A stretch of DNA of 64,000 nucleotides from Bacteroidota bacterium. Its GTDB lineage: Bacteria > Bacteroidota > Ignavibacteria > UBA10030 > UBA6906. The DNA lies in assembly GCA_019637975.1 (NCBI GenBank), contig JAHBUR010000021.1, positions 1 to 64,000 of the forward strand. Direction: 5' to 3'. Below, piece by piece: positions 8,275 through 17,433 of the stretch; the first letter of the stretch is position 1; each line of letters starts with the position of its first letter. A program made the position numbers and the translations under genes. Under the pieces are notes generated by a model. The model was given only the letters and a program-made list of their open reading frames with translations, ran no database searches and was not told the origin of the DNA.

Positions 8275-8874
8275 ATGGTGGAAGGTATTGTACTCGCAGC
8301 AGGCTCCTCCTCACGGGCAGGATGCTTCAAGATGGAGCTTCGGCTCGGCGACAAGACGTTGATCGAGCGAAGCATTGAGGGGATGTATGGTGTTTGCTCG
8401 CGTATTATCGTAGTGGGCGGATATCGTATTGAACGAATCCGCCAATTGCTTTCATCCTATCACAACATTGAAATTGTCGAGAACAAGAATTGGCAAAGTG
8501 GGATGTTCGGTTCGGCGAAAGCCGGCGTACGACACGTCGCCACCGAAAGGTTCTTCTTGCTGCCTGCCGATATTCCGCTTGTCCCGCAAAAAGTGTATGA
8601 TGAATTGGCCCGACATCAGGCCGGGATTGTCGTTCCTACGTTCAATGGCAGAAAGGGACATCCGATATTGCTGAGCCGGACGATAATTCATGATATTCTT
8701 GCAGAACCCGACAACTCCTCACTGCGACATGTGATCCAACGAAAAAGCTGTAAACTTGTTCCTGTACAGGATGAACACATCCTTCTGGACATCGATTCGA
8801 TGAGTGACTACGAGGATGCGATAAAACGGTTTTCCGTTGATGCTGTCTCGATGGCAACGAAAGAACCACAATGA
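8275..8874 (+). CDS. MocA-like nucleotidyltransferase (molybdenum cofactor cytidylyltransferase family)
   Basis: A 199-residue protein of the MobA/MocA family, which attaches CMP or GMP to molybdopterin for insertion into hydroxylases. The nucleotide-binding start is LAAGSSSRAGCFKMEL, with the Asp of LLPADIPLV as the metal-binding residue. A late KGHP motif also fits the family. Its product would mature the xanthine dehydrogenase-type enzyme at the left edge; MocA occupies the same operon in E. coli. ATG 8275 is chosen because earlier in-frame codons lie in the repeat. Confidence 0.87.
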   Translation: MVEGIVLAAGSSSRAGCFKMELRLGDKTLIERSIEGMYGVCSRIIVVGGYRIERIRQLLSSYHNIEIVENKNWQSGMFGSAKAGVRHVATERFFLLPADIPLVPQKVYDELARHQAGIVVPTFNGRKGHPILLSRTIIHDILAEPDNSSLRHVIQRKSCKLVPVQDEHILLDIDSMSDYEDAIKRFSVDAVSMATKEPQ

Positions 8875-9317
8875 ATGTAGTTTGGGAATGCAAACATTTC
8901 GACAAGCTCACGCCCGCTGAACTCTACGCCGCATTGCGTTTGCGCAACGAAGTGTTTGTAGTAGAACAGAACTGCGTCTTTCAGGATGCCGACGATAAAG
9001 ATCAGGCAGGATGGCACGTTATGGGGTGGCGCGACAATATGTTGGTGGCGTATGGCAGAATACTACCTCCCCAGATCTCATTTACCGAAGCATCAATCGG
9101 GAGAGTCGTGACATCGCCGCTTGTTCGGGGTTCGGGCATGGGAAGAGAACTGATGCGAAAATCCATCGAACATCTGTACGCCATGTTTGGCAAGGTGCCA
9201 ATCCGTATGGGCTGCCAACTGTATCTGAAGAAATTCTATGGGTCATTCGGCTTCAGGCAGGCGAGTGACATCTATCTTGAAGACGGCATAGAACATATCG
9301 AGATGTTCCATGATTAG
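8871..9317 (+). CDS. ElaA-like GNAT acetyltransferase
   Basis: A 148-residue GNAT-fold protein like E. coli ElaA. The N-terminal pattern LRNEVFVVEQNCVFQDADDK is characteristic, and the acetyl-CoA loop is VRGSGMGRELM near residue 84. The ATG overlaps the stop of the MocA-like gene, so it is translated as the last intact gene of the operon. The substrate of ElaA proteins is unknown to me, and its link with purine breakdown is only by position. Confidence 0.85.
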   Translation: MNVVWECKHFDKLTPAELYAALRLRNEVFVVEQNCVFQDADDKDQAGWHVMGWRDNMLVAYGRILPPQISFTEASIGRVVTSPLVRGSGMGRELMRKSIEHLYAMFGKVPIRMGCQLYLKKFYGSFGFRQASDIYLEDGIEHIEMFHD

Positions 9318-9569
9318 CGTGAAGAAGATCAACGCAACAACGTTTGAAGTGTTGTAGACAACGCAACGCGAACAGCACACACCGTTACGTTGTCCACACA
9401 CTACTATCAGAAACTCACAAACGGGCAAACCACACCGGAGGAGTTCATCACCAAGTCATTTGAGTTTCTCCTTGAGCGGGAGCCGAATACAAGCATTCTC
9501 CGCTCGTTTGATTTGCCCGTAATCGGGAAGTACTTTCCGGAGTATGAAGAGACAATGATAAGGGGATGA
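9310..9569 (+). pseudogene. Small conserved-looking gene split by a one-base frameshift
   Basis: ATG 9310 overlaps the end of the acetyltransferase gene and reads MISVKKINATTFEVL then stops at 9355-9357. From base 9351 the next frame continues with V-V-D-N-A-T-R-T and runs to a stop at 9569, including KSFEFLLEREPNTSILRSFD and VIGKYFPEYEE. The two parts join smoothly if one base is missing near 9350-9355, giving a protein of about 86 residues. Its composition is that of a real soluble protein. I cannot name the family. It is either a recent pseudogene, a sequencing error, or, less likely, a programmed shift. Confidence 0.7.
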
Positions 9570-9588
9570 ATCTCCATCTCCATCCCTC

Positions 9589-11697
9589 CTATTGATCAGT
9601 CTGCTCCGTTGAGCCAAGCCCTTCGCCCATTTGTTCAGCACTCTGCAACACCTTCAGCCCGTATTTCTCGCTGATATCCAACGGCGGCATGGGTCCGTCA
9701 AGAGGTTTCAGATCCCGCACGTACCAGTCGTACCAATCAAGTGTTCGATGCATAACGTCGATGCGGCCCGGCTGCCTCGTGTTGCCATGCTGTTCGCCGG
9801 GATACTGAACAAGGCGTACAGCGGGATGTCCGTTCACTTTCATCCTTCGGAACAATTCAACACTTTGCGTCGGGTGAACGCGTGTGTCCGCCAATCCTCC
9901 CATAATCAACGTAGCGGTTTTGCTTTTGTGAGCGTGGTAGATCGGGCTTCGTGCAAGGGCTTCGTTCCACATCTCTTCGATATGTTTTCCGGCATGAACG
10001 TAGTATTCTTCCCACGGAATATCCGTTGTCCCAACCTTGCTGATATTGTTGCTGATGCCGACGAACATGCAGACAGCACGGACAAGCGAAGTGTAATAGG
10101 TTGCGAACCACGCCGATGCAAATCCGCCGTACGACCCTCCTCCCAGTCCGACGCGCGTCCGGTCAACAATTCCCTGCTCGGCGAGATAATTGATTCCATC
10201 GGCTATATCGTCGAATTCCTTTCCGGCGGCATCGCCGTAACCCATTGCGGCAAACTCAACGCCATACCCCGTACTCGCCCGATAGTTGGGGTAGAACACG
10301 ACGTAGCCTTTGTTGGCAAGAACATGCGCCGGCGCGCCATACGTCGAGAGCCATCCGTTCGAATAGTGAGCTTCCGGTCCGCCGTGCACAACAACAATGA
10401 GCGGATATGTCTGACCTTTGCTGTAGCCGACGGGATGTATGACCAGCCCTTCGATTTCCAATCCGTCTCTCGCACTGTATCTGACAGGTTCCTGCTTGCC
10501 GAGCGATCGCTCCGACAACCATGGATTGTGAGAAGTCAGCCGGGTAAACGATTTTCCATTCCAATTGTATACTTCCCCCGGCATTGACGGCGACTCACCA
10601 ACGCAGGCAATATGTTTCATCCCTTTTGTAAATGACAACCTGTCGAAAACCACCCCAGCTTTTTCGGAATGCAGAACAACCGTCCGTTGCTTCCCGTTCA
10701 AAGGCGTTGTGCTGAAGGTGGTTTGAATACCTTCGGCAGCGCGATATGCAACAGTGTTGTTGTCTTTCCAATCAACCCAGCTCACGTGACCGCGGAATCG
10801 GGGCGGAGTCAGATTTGTCGGGTTCCCTCCCGCAACCGGAATGACAAACACCTGGCTTTCCTTATGATCACCTCGGGTCAATGCGGCATTGTACGCGAGA
10901 TATTTGCCATCGGGACTGAACGCGTAGTTACCCAACTTGCCCGGATTGTCTGTGAGTTGCCTCTTCGCTTTCGATGCAATGTCAAGAAGGTATATCTTTT
11001 GGAACATGTACTCATGATCGACCAGATTTTGAGGACTGCCGCCAAACGCTATCGACGCCCCGTTAGGCGAGTACTCAAACGCCCACACTGTTATATCATC
11101 CGTAAGTTGTTCCGGCTTGCCCGATTTTCCTCCACCCTCCACCTCGACTTGATAGAGATTGCGATGTTTCAGGTTCTCCTCAAAAAACACAAACTCATAT
11201 CCCGCATCTTTCAGAATCTTTTCCCGTTGCGTCGGAGGAGCAGGCGCCACATATGCAAGTCGTTTCCCGTTGGGACTCCACTTGTATGTCGTTATCGATG
11301 TTGCGGCATCCGTGATCTTGACTGGTTCGCCGCCGGCAATCGCCACCATCCACACTTGCGTCTGTTTCTCCCCCGCGCGTCGTGAGAGAAACGATACGGC
11401 AGACATGCCGGGACGCCATGCAAGCGAAGAGGCTCTTTCTTTCCCTGTAACAAGCGGACGGATTTCTTTTGTAGATGTCGAAACAAGGAACAACTCAAGA
11501 TACGCCGTGCCCGCCTCCTCGTTCGCTTCCCGTTGTGATTCAACTGTATAGGCAATCCAGCTGCCATCGGGACTGATTGCAGTACTGGTAACCCGCTTTG
11601 TGTTCATCACGTCTTCCGGCGTAAACGGCTGCGATGCTGATGCTGTGCCAATCACAAGCACGTGCACTATGATCGAAAAAATGAGAGTTCTTTTCAT
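9589..11697 (-). CDS. Secreted S9 family prolyl oligopeptidase-like peptidase
   Basis: A 702-residue protein with a signal peptide (MKRTLIFSIIVHVLVIGTASA), a beta-propeller of repeated SPDGKYLAY-type blades up to about residue 400, and a C-terminal alpha/beta-hydrolase domain. The catalytic triad is visible: Ser in GGGSYGGFAS, Asp in GGLADTRVHP, His in YPGEQHGN. These are acylaminoacyl-peptidase or dipeptidyl-peptidase-like enzymes of the periplasm that degrade peptides. It is transcribed towards the purine operon and is not part of it. Confidence 0.92.
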   Translation of the reverse strand: MKRTLIFSIIVHVLVIGTASASQPFTPEDVMNTKRVTSTAISPDGSWIAYTVESQREANEEAGTAYLELFLVSTSTKEIRPLVTGKERASSLAWRPGMSAVSFLSRRAGEKQTQVWMVAIAGGEPVKITDAATSITTYKWSPNGKRLAYVAPAPPTQREKILKDAGYEFVFFEENLKHRNLYQVEVEGGGKSGKPEQLTDDITVWAFEYSPNGASIAFGGSPQNLVDHEYMFQKIYLLDIASKAKRQLTDNPGKLGNYAFSPDGKYLAYNAALTRGDHKESQVFVIPVAGGNPTNLTPPRFRGHVSWVDWKDNNTVAYRAAEGIQTTFSTTPLNGKQRTVVLHSEKAGVVFDRLSFTKGMKHIACVGESPSMPGEVYNWNGKSFTRLTSHNPWLSERSLGKQEPVRYSARDGLEIEGLVIHPVGYSKGQTYPLIVVVHGGPEAHYSNGWLSTYGAPAHVLANKGYVVFYPNYRASTGYGVEFAAMGYGDAAGKEFDDIADGINYLAEQGIVDRTRVGLGGGSYGGFASAWFATYYTSLVRAVCMFVGISNNISKVGTTDIPWEEYYVHAGKHIEEMWNEALARSPIYHAHKSKTATLIMGGLADTRVHPTQSVELFRRMKVNGHPAVRLVQYPGEQHGNTRQPGRIDVMHRTLDWYDWYVRDLKPLDGPMPPLDISEKYGLKVLQSAEQMGEGLGSTEQTDQ

Positions 11698-11750
11698 GAT
11701 ATCGATGCTTCCTTATATATTTAGTCTGATGACTCGGATTGAAATGGCGG

Positions 11751-11778
11751 GTTATACAAAAGGTGATTGTGTAAGCAA
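11751..11778 (-). promoter_or_regulatory. Candidate promoter for the S9 peptidase gene
   Basis: On the minus strand TTGCTT is followed after 16 bases by TATAAC, about 50 bases upstream of the S9 start. An AAGGA sequence between promoter and ATG could be the ribosome binding site, though its spacing is long. Confidence 0.4.
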
Positions 11779-11857
11779 TATTCGCCGCACCGAAGAAGGG
11801 ATTGGAAATAGGCTAAGAAACTGTCACCGGAGCGGGACTTGGTAAGATGTTTGGCAG

Positions 11858-11930
11858 TAGCCTTAACGGGAATCGAACCCGTATTTCGGCCTTGAGAGGG
11901 CCGCGTCCTAAACCGTTAGACGATAAGGCC
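11858..11930 (-). tRNA. tRNA-Glu (anticodon CTC)
   Basis: The minus strand folds into a cloverleaf. The acceptor is GGCCTTA paired with TAAGGCT (first pair G-U), the anticodon stem is CGGCC/GGCCG around the loop CTCTCAA, and the T arm is ACGGG-TTCGATT-CCCGT. Anticodon CTC reads GAG. The CCA end is not encoded. It lies 18 bases after tRNA-Gln and is probably in the same transcript. Confidence 0.95.
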
Positions 11931-11948
11931 AACGTATTCCTTTGATTG

Positions 11949-12019
11949 CTGCCCCGTAAGGATTCGAACCTCAATAAGCAGATCCAGAGTCTGCCGTCTT
12001 GCCATTAGACGACGGGGCA
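11949..12019 (-). tRNA. tRNA-Gln (anticodon CTG)
   Basis: The minus-strand cloverleaf has acceptor TGCCCCG/CGGGGCA, anticodon stem GCAGA/TCTGC around the loop CTCTGGA, and T loop TTCGAAT. The discriminator base is G, as usual for glutamine tRNA. Anticodon CTG reads CAG. It is first in a two-tRNA unit with tRNA-Glu. Confidence 0.95.
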
Positions 12020-12033
12020 AATTATCGTGTAAA

Positions 12034-12062
12034 AATCTAAAGAAAACGGCAGGTAAAGTCAA
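12034..12062 (-). promoter_or_regulatory. Promoter of the tRNA-Gln/tRNA-Glu unit
   Basis: On the minus strand TTGACT and TAGATT are separated by 17 bases, ending 15 bases before the tRNA-Gln 5' end. This is a near-consensus housekeeping-type promoter at the right distance. Confidence 0.65.
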
Positions 12063-12346
12063 CCAGCACCCCGATTGCCCGTTCAAACGTGACGCACTTC
12101 ACTGTTTCTTAAGGTGATTCTCTGTTTCGTTGATTCGGCTAACAGATTTGGGACTCTTTCATCAATCATCAATAGAGTTGCGATTCCAATTCTCAAATGC
12201 TCCACCGAATTCCATTGAATCGGGATCCGGCTTTCAGGCATGATGAAGTTAGCGACCACACAGTTCAGGGGAAATCTTACAAACAAAGAACCCGTCTTAG
12301 AGGGACATCCAAAGAACCTCTTATTCCACAAATGAGGAGATTGTAG
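12063..12346. other. Intergenic stretch without a recognised feature
   Basis: This stretch separates the tRNA unit from the first gene of the envelope gene run on the other strand. I see no convincing ORF, hairpin or repeat. A promoter for the gene at 12347 must lie here, but no clear -35/-10 pair stands out. Confidence 0.5.
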
Positions 12347-12703
12347 ATGGATTGGATACGCATTGCGCAGGGACTCGTGTTTCTCGGTGCATCATTCTTG
12401 GTCGTTGTGGTGGGTATGCGCGGCATTGACCCAGAGGCAATCTCGCTCGATCTGGTGTATTCAGCGCTATATCTCGAATCGGGTATGCTCGCCCTTCTTG
12501 CTTTTTTGTACATGTTTACCAATTCGAGCGAACCGAACAAGGCAAAAGCCCTGCGAACGACCATCACTGAGATTGATGGATCATTGAAAGCGGTTGTGGA
12601 AAACCTCAACGCCAACGGGCGAAACAGCCTGCCGCCGGGAGTCATGGACCAACTTTCCGAAATCAAAGGAAGAGTCGGCTACATGAAAGGGATTATCAAC
12701 TAA
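12347..12703 (+). CDS. Small two-helix membrane protein, unrecognised
   Basis: A 118-residue protein with two predicted membrane helices (residues about 7-24 and 38-58, the second including YLESGMLALLAFLYMF), then a charged helical tail rich in K, E and N that may form a coiled coil. GAGGAGA lies 6 bases before the ATG, an excellent start. It heads a run of five genes in the same direction. I do not recognise the family. Its topology suggests an inner-membrane protein with a cytoplasmic or periplasmic helical tail. Confidence 0.75.
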   Translation: MDWIRIAQGLVFLGASFLVVVVGMRGIDPEAISLDLVYSALYLESGMLALLAFLYMFTNSSEPNKAKALRTTITEIDGSLKAVVENLNANGRNSLPPGVMDQLSEIKGRVGYMKGIIN

Positions 12704-12731
12704 TGACAGATATGCCGGCACCAGGTGTCTC

Positions 12732-13277
12732 ATGAGACAGTCTTTCCTCATCGTCTACTTTGTCCTATATCTTGTTGCAGTTGTTGCACTGCTCGCTGGG
12801 TCCGGAGGAGGCAGAATCCCATGCGCGCAACTGGCGGACAGTATGTCTGTTTCGTTGTCCGAAGATATCTACGTCACAGCCCCGCGCATAGTACAAGTAC
12901 AGTTGTATCGACTCAAGATGGGGAGCATGATCGTCGAAGGGCGTCCGCAAACAACGAGTATCCCTGTGTATGCAACCGGCTTGGTGTCGCCACAGGAACG
13001 TGAGAAGATCATTTACCAGGTAACAGCACACGGAAACGCGCCTCTTCTCGAATGTGTGACGGACCCTGAAACGGGCATCGGGCTCATTGCTCACCGGTTC
13101 ACACAAGTCGGAAAATTCCGCTATACAATTACCGGCGAGGTCGATCGGCACATTCCCGATAAACTCCCGCTCTGCGTACGGGAGATTCTCTCCGGCTTGC
13201 AGGGAAAAATGCTTACAAGCAGTACCGACATTGAAGTGATAGTTGAATACGATTATATCGAACCGCCAATCCGATGA
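12732..13277 (+). CDS. Unrecognised exported or membrane-anchored protein
   Basis: A 181-residue protein. The N-terminal segment SFLIVYFVLYLVAVVALLAG is either a signal anchor or a signal peptide; the rest is mixed alpha/beta and soluble, with alternating hydrophobic residues suggesting beta strands (APRIVQVQLYRLKMG, HRFTQVGKFRYTITGEV). No known motif is found. It overlaps the next gene by ATGA, so the two are likely coupled. Confidence 0.75.
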   Translation: MRQSFLIVYFVLYLVAVVALLAGSGGGRIPCAQLADSMSVSLSEDIYVTAPRIVQVQLYRLKMGSMIVEGRPQTTSIPVYATGLVSPQEREKIIYQVTAHGNAPLLECVTDPETGIGLIAHRFTQVGKFRYTITGEVDRHIPDKLPLCVREILSGLQGKMLTSSTDIEVIVEYDYIEPPIR

Positions 13278-14398
13278 AAAGAATCCTGCTTGCATGTTTG
13301 CTGACGGCGAGTCTGATCCCTCCGCTCGCACTTTCGCAGAAACCAGATTTCCGCCGTGAGTTCAATTTGACCTTGCTTGTTCATCGCGACACCATATCGG
13401 CGCTTGCCGGAGAGTATGTCACACTATCCGATCCGGAATGGGATTGGCGGACTCCACCTACATGTACGATTCTCGTGTACCGCAGGGATCGAACGATTCG
13501 TCCGGACGATCAAATGTGCAACACATTATACGGAGTTAATTCCAACAACAATTACACGGTGTATTCCCGCGTTCGGTTTGACACTGCCGATACGCTTACA
13601 GTTCTCAGAATTCTTGAGGGACAGGGACGAGACAGAAGAATGTACCGCTACGGTGATGAATGGCAGATTCATGTCCGCTGGCCGTCTCTCCATTCGCTGG
13701 TCAATCGTGAATACTGGTACGGAGAATCGGCGGTGTTCAGTTTTGCAGCGGGCCACGAAGATTACTCCGGCTATTCGTATGACATCGAATCGCGTAATCG
13801 CGTCCTCTATTCAGAACAGGGTTCGACTATTCGAATCGAACGCATTTGGAGAACCCTGCCTCCCGCAGAGCTCAATTCGACAATTACAATCAAGGGGAAA
13901 CACAAGGGCAAAACCTTCAAGTACTTCGACCCGGCAACCAAGCAGGTATCAGAATCTGTCTGGAACATTGAATTGAAAAGCCCGAGTCGTATTGAAGATG
14001 TGGCGTTGTGGGCCGTAGATTCAACCTACGACCGGCTGAAGGCAGCCAACCGCATGGATCTACTGCCTCCAATTCCTCTCAACATAAACCAAGAGGGTAA
14101 ATACAACCCGCGCGAATTCCGGTTTTCAAGCTATGCTGTAAGTCGCATGAGTTTCTTCATGTTCATGCCTGATGTGTGGGATGTGACGGTTACGAGTGCT
14201 CCGTCCCAGTTCCTCTCGCGTGTCGAATGGCGGGCGGATGATCCGTGGCGCGTGCTGGTAATCGTCCCTAACGAGGACTTTCTTCGGGATCGTTCCGTAC
14301 GAAACGCGCCTGAAGTGAGTTTGAGAATTCGCTTTCGCGATCAGTTCGGCACTTCATTCAGCCGAGTGTACAAAGCTCGTGTGTATCAGGCCCAGTAA
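13274..14398 (+). CDS. Unrecognised secreted protein
   Basis: A 374-residue protein with a clear signal peptide (KRILLACLLTASLIPPLALS, cleavage probably after LALSQ). The mature part is rich in aromatic residues and beta-strand-like segments, suggesting several beta-sandwich domains in the periplasm or at the surface. Two cysteines lie in PPTCTILVYRRD and DDQMCNTLYG and could form a disulfide. The start overlaps the stop of the preceding gene. I know no family for it. Confidence 0.78.
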   Translation: MKRILLACLLTASLIPPLALSQKPDFRREFNLTLLVHRDTISALAGEYVTLSDPEWDWRTPPTCTILVYRRDRTIRPDDQMCNTLYGVNSNNNYTVYSRVRFDTADTLTVLRILEGQGRDRRMYRYGDEWQIHVRWPSLHSLVNREYWYGESAVFSFAAGHEDYSGYSYDIESRNRVLYSEQGSTIRIERIWRTLPPAELNSTITIKGKHKGKTFKYFDPATKQVSESVWNIELKSPSRIEDVALWAVDSTYDRLKAANRMDLLPPIPLNINQEGKYNPREFRFSSYAVSRMSFFMFMPDVWDVTVTSAPSQFLSRVEWRADDPWRVLVIVPNEDFLRDRSVRNAPEVSLRIRFRDQFGTSFSRVYKARVYQAQ

Positions 14399-14422
14399 TC
14401 AATTATTTGGTAGGTGTTGTAG

Positions 14423-15931
14423 ATGGCGTGCCGGAAAATTGCAGTTCTGCTGTTGATGAGTTGGTCGATTGTCAGCATCGGGCGGGCAGATTCATTGGAT
14501 ATAGAATTCAAGAGGGTCCTCACGGCCGTCGCACAGGATTCCGCCTATTCCCGCCTACATTTCATGGACATGAAGCGCCCGAGCCTGCAAATTGGCGGGC
14601 TGCGACACAAAGATATTGAAAGGACTTTTTCATACGATACTATTTCGTCGAGCGGATCACTCCGGGAGTATGTCTATCGATTCGTCTACGTTCCTGTGCG
14701 ATTTTCGTTTGGCGGAGTAACACTGCCTCTCGTTCCGTTGATAGCGGAAGAGATGACAACGGAAGGCGAGCGTGCACCACAAGGATCAGTCCGGCCCGTA
14801 ACACACAGTAGACCCATCTTTGACCTGCAGGATTTCGCTGCAATGAAAAGAGACTTCTCGCCTGAATTTATGATGTTTGTCCAACAACTCAACCGCTATC
14901 ATATTGAAGGGCGGGGCGTTCCGCTGGGAAGTAAAATCAGGGGCAACCCGGTTCAGGACACTGCATTGGTTGCGGAAGGAAACAGGGATTACTTCCGTCA
15001 CATCAGGTTGAGCAACGGCTACGTCGGCAATCCCCACGGAGACGAACCAATCTCCATCGATCTAACTTGGTCAGCACTTAAGCTCTCTCTCGATTTTGCA
15101 TCCGAAGAGCAATGGATCGGCGTTCACAGCTTTGGCGTTGAAGTGGGCGTTGGCGACCGCGTACTGAGCCTCCTCTCCTATCAATCACCATACATCTCCT
15201 GGGGAGGACGATTGCTCGTATTTTTCGGAGGGGAGTATGCAAACATAGACACCAGCTTTTTCTTTGACCTCCGGATCCTCGGCCGCACCGCAGTCAACAC
15301 AAATAATCTGATTCAAAGATGGAGATTGGACAACAAAGGGGCGTTAGCTACTCTTCAACGCAGCGTACTCAATGTTACATCGGGAGCCGGTGTTGAGTTG
15401 CGAACAGGAAGGCCCTTCAGCAACAGGCTTCCCTTTTTCACATTCTATTATTCAGGCGGAGCTACCGAGTTTGAAAAACCTTTTGTGAAGCTCAAGCAAC
15501 GAAATCGAGACATAGCATACTTCTCAACGGTGCAGTGGGAAGTGTACATGACCCACTACTGGAACCTGGAACGCGAGGCACACAATACGATAAAGCTGGA
15601 TCTCGGCGTCGGGTCGTACGATATTTGGGAAGCGGTGTACGACACCTCAGGCAAGCTCCGTTCATACGATCAAAATGTTCTCCTGAGTGCCATGAAACCG
15701 CTCATCGTTTTCGAGTACATGCACGATTCAAAGGCCACGCGATTTGGTGCCAGCGCGCGGTTCTTCGATAACCGTCTCATTATTCATCCCTGGATCAAGA
15801 TATTCCGAAGTGAGCCGCATGAAATCAGGCTTGAATCCATCTGGCTGACACGGGTGTTTGGTCGCACTCCGCAACCATGGGAGGTGGAGAAGGCGTCAAT
15901 GATGCAACTACGATATCGTTTCGGTTTGTGA
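14423..15931 (+). CDS. Unrecognised outer-membrane-type protein
   Basis: A 502-residue protein with a signal peptide (KIAVLLLMSWSIVSIGRA). From about residue 200 onward it shows repeated amphipathic strands with aromatic girdles (LLVFFGGEYANIDTSFFFDL, LPFFTFYYSGG) and ends in QLRYRFGL, as beta-barrel proteins often do. It is followed with a one-base overlap by a second barrel-like protein. Neither resembles a named transporter; a role as a paired outer-membrane complex is only a guess. Confidence 0.75.
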   Translation: MACRKIAVLLLMSWSIVSIGRADSLDIEFKRVLTAVAQDSAYSRLHFMDMKRPSLQIGGLRHKDIERTFSYDTISSSGSLREYVYRFVYVPVRFSFGGVTLPLVPLIAEEMTTEGERAPQGSVRPVTHSRPIFDLQDFAAMKRDFSPEFMMFVQQLNRYHIEGRGVPLGSKIRGNPVQDTALVAEGNRDYFRHIRLSNGYVGNPHGDEPISIDLTWSALKLSLDFASEEQWIGVHSFGVEVGVGDRVLSLLSYQSPYISWGGRLLVFFGGEYANIDTSFFFDLRILGRTAVNTNNLIQRWRLDNKGALATLQRSVLNVTSGAGVELRTGRPFSNRLPFFTFYYSGGATEFEKPFVKLKQRNRDIAYFSTVQWEVYMTHYWNLEREAHNTIKLDLGVGSYDIWEAVYDTSGKLRSYDQNVLLSAMKPLIVFEYMHDSKATRFGASARFFDNRLIIHPWIKIFRSEPHEIRLESIWLTRVFGRTPQPWEVEKASMMQLRYRFGL

Positions 15932-17283
15932 TGATGAAAACGACCTCGACATCTCTTCCTCTTTTGATACTCCTTATCGGAGTATCGTGTTTTCCTGCAA
16001 GCCCGGCTCAGGCACAATCCAAACAGGAGTTGCGCGCTTTGTACGACAGCCTTCGCGTAGATACCCGTGCATTTGATGGAATCAAGGAACGATGGGTGAT
16101 CGTCGACCCGATAATCGTCAGGGAAGTGTTCACACAGCTCAAGCGACGGGCATCAACGGCGTTGGCTGCCGATTCCATTCTCAAGCTCATTGACAATGCC
16201 GAACAACTTGTCACCGCCACGTCGGGCAGCGAAGTACAAATCACGAGCAGAAAACGCTACTACGACGATGAAATTGAACTGCTGGAGTTCGAAGCCGAAG
16301 GCAAACGTTTGGGCAGCATTCGTGACTATGTTCTTATTCTTGACGCCCTGGGTTACGAAACGTACACGCTCGTAAAAACCATGCGTTACAAAGACCGGTT
16401 TGATGCCACACAGGGAAAACGCTACGACATTTATCTCAGCCCTCTGTACTCGAGTATCATGCTCTGGTCGACGTCACCAACGTTCGAGTGGTGGCGCATC
16501 TCTCTGATAGGAAGATTGGGAAATGACCATATCAATTTGCCCTTCTGGTTCAGATCAAGTGTTGTGGCGGCACTTGAGCTTCTCTACCTTGATGATGTAA
16601 CTGTCACCGACCGGAATTACAACAAGTTCAGCATAACTGCCGGAGCCGAAGTAGGCAACAACTTTTCAATCCCGAATCAAAACGAACACTCTGCAAATTC
16701 AATTCTGAAGAAGCGGATCCTTCAGGGGTCCGGAGAGAATTTCTTCCTGAGAGGGACATGGACACCCGAAAAGAGGCTGAACCTGCTCAGCAACAACCCG
16801 ACCGAACGCCTCGAGCTGACGTTCGAAGGATCAATGGCGATCAATGAGAAAACCGAATATTCAAAAGACGTTGACACCTTCTACTCGGTGAGAAACAGTA
16901 TTCTTCTCATGGCACAATTGAAGAATGTCGGGCTGCTTCATTTTGGCGCCGGACTCGCCTGGCACGACGTACACCGCATTACCCGCATTCTTCGAGGAAC
17001 GGCGTACCCCGGCCGGGTAGAACCCGTCCGGAACAATTTTCTTCCCTTCCTGGAGTTTGGATTGTCACAGGATGGCAAGTTGCTTCAGTTCGACATTACG
17101 GCCTCCATCAACCACAACATCGATGATGGGTACGGCTTCCTCGGTGTGAGATCAAAGCTGATCTTGAGCAACAAGGTGGGTCTGGATTTCCGGTACTATA
17201 AGGCGTACCGCCCTTCACTCCTGCCGGCATGGCAATATCAAAGCTATATTCTCCCCTCTGTAATTATCAGGATAAATTTCTGA
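15931..17283 (+). CDS. Unrecognised outer-membrane-type protein
   Basis: A 450-residue protein. After the signal peptide (TSLPLLILLIGVSCFPASP, cleavage after AQA) comes a helical, charged segment to about residue 150 with possible coiled coil, then barrel-like strands. The chain ends IIRINF, and a terminal phenylalanine is the usual outer-membrane insertion signal. The ATG at 15931 overlaps the preceding stop; an ATG three bases later is equally possible. No family recognised. It closes the five-gene run. Confidence 0.76.
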   Translation: MMKTTSTSLPLLILLIGVSCFPASPAQAQSKQELRALYDSLRVDTRAFDGIKERWVIVDPIIVREVFTQLKRRASTALAADSILKLIDNAEQLVTATSGSEVQITSRKRYYDDEIELLEFEAEGKRLGSIRDYVLILDALGYETYTLVKTMRYKDRFDATQGKRYDIYLSPLYSSIMLWSTSPTFEWWRISLIGRLGNDHINLPFWFRSSVVAALELLYLDDVTVTDRNYNKFSITAGAEVGNNFSIPNQNEHSANSILKKRILQGSGENFFLRGTWTPEKRLNLLSNNPTERLELTFEGSMAINEKTEYSKDVDTFYSVRNSILLMAQLKNVGLLHFGAGLAWHDVHRITRILRGTAYPGRVEPVRNNFLPFLEFGLSQDGKLLQFDITASINHNIDDGYGFLGVRSKLILSNKVGLDFRYYKAYRPSLLPAWQYQSYILPSVIIRINF

Positions 17284-17433
17284 CAGATGGCATGAATTGT
17301 TTCCGTATTCGACTCCCCCGATACCGTCATGTACAGCCAAAATTCTGATACACAGCACAGTTTTTCGATCTCTCGATATGCATTCCGGCATATCCATGAC
17401 TCCCTCGTTTCGCCGGAAGTTGTCGGACTTCCG

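Noticed and set aside
9631..10587. A 318-residue plus-strand open frame inside the S9 peptidase gene
   Set aside because: It is antisense to the catalytic domain of a clear peptidase and shows no motif.
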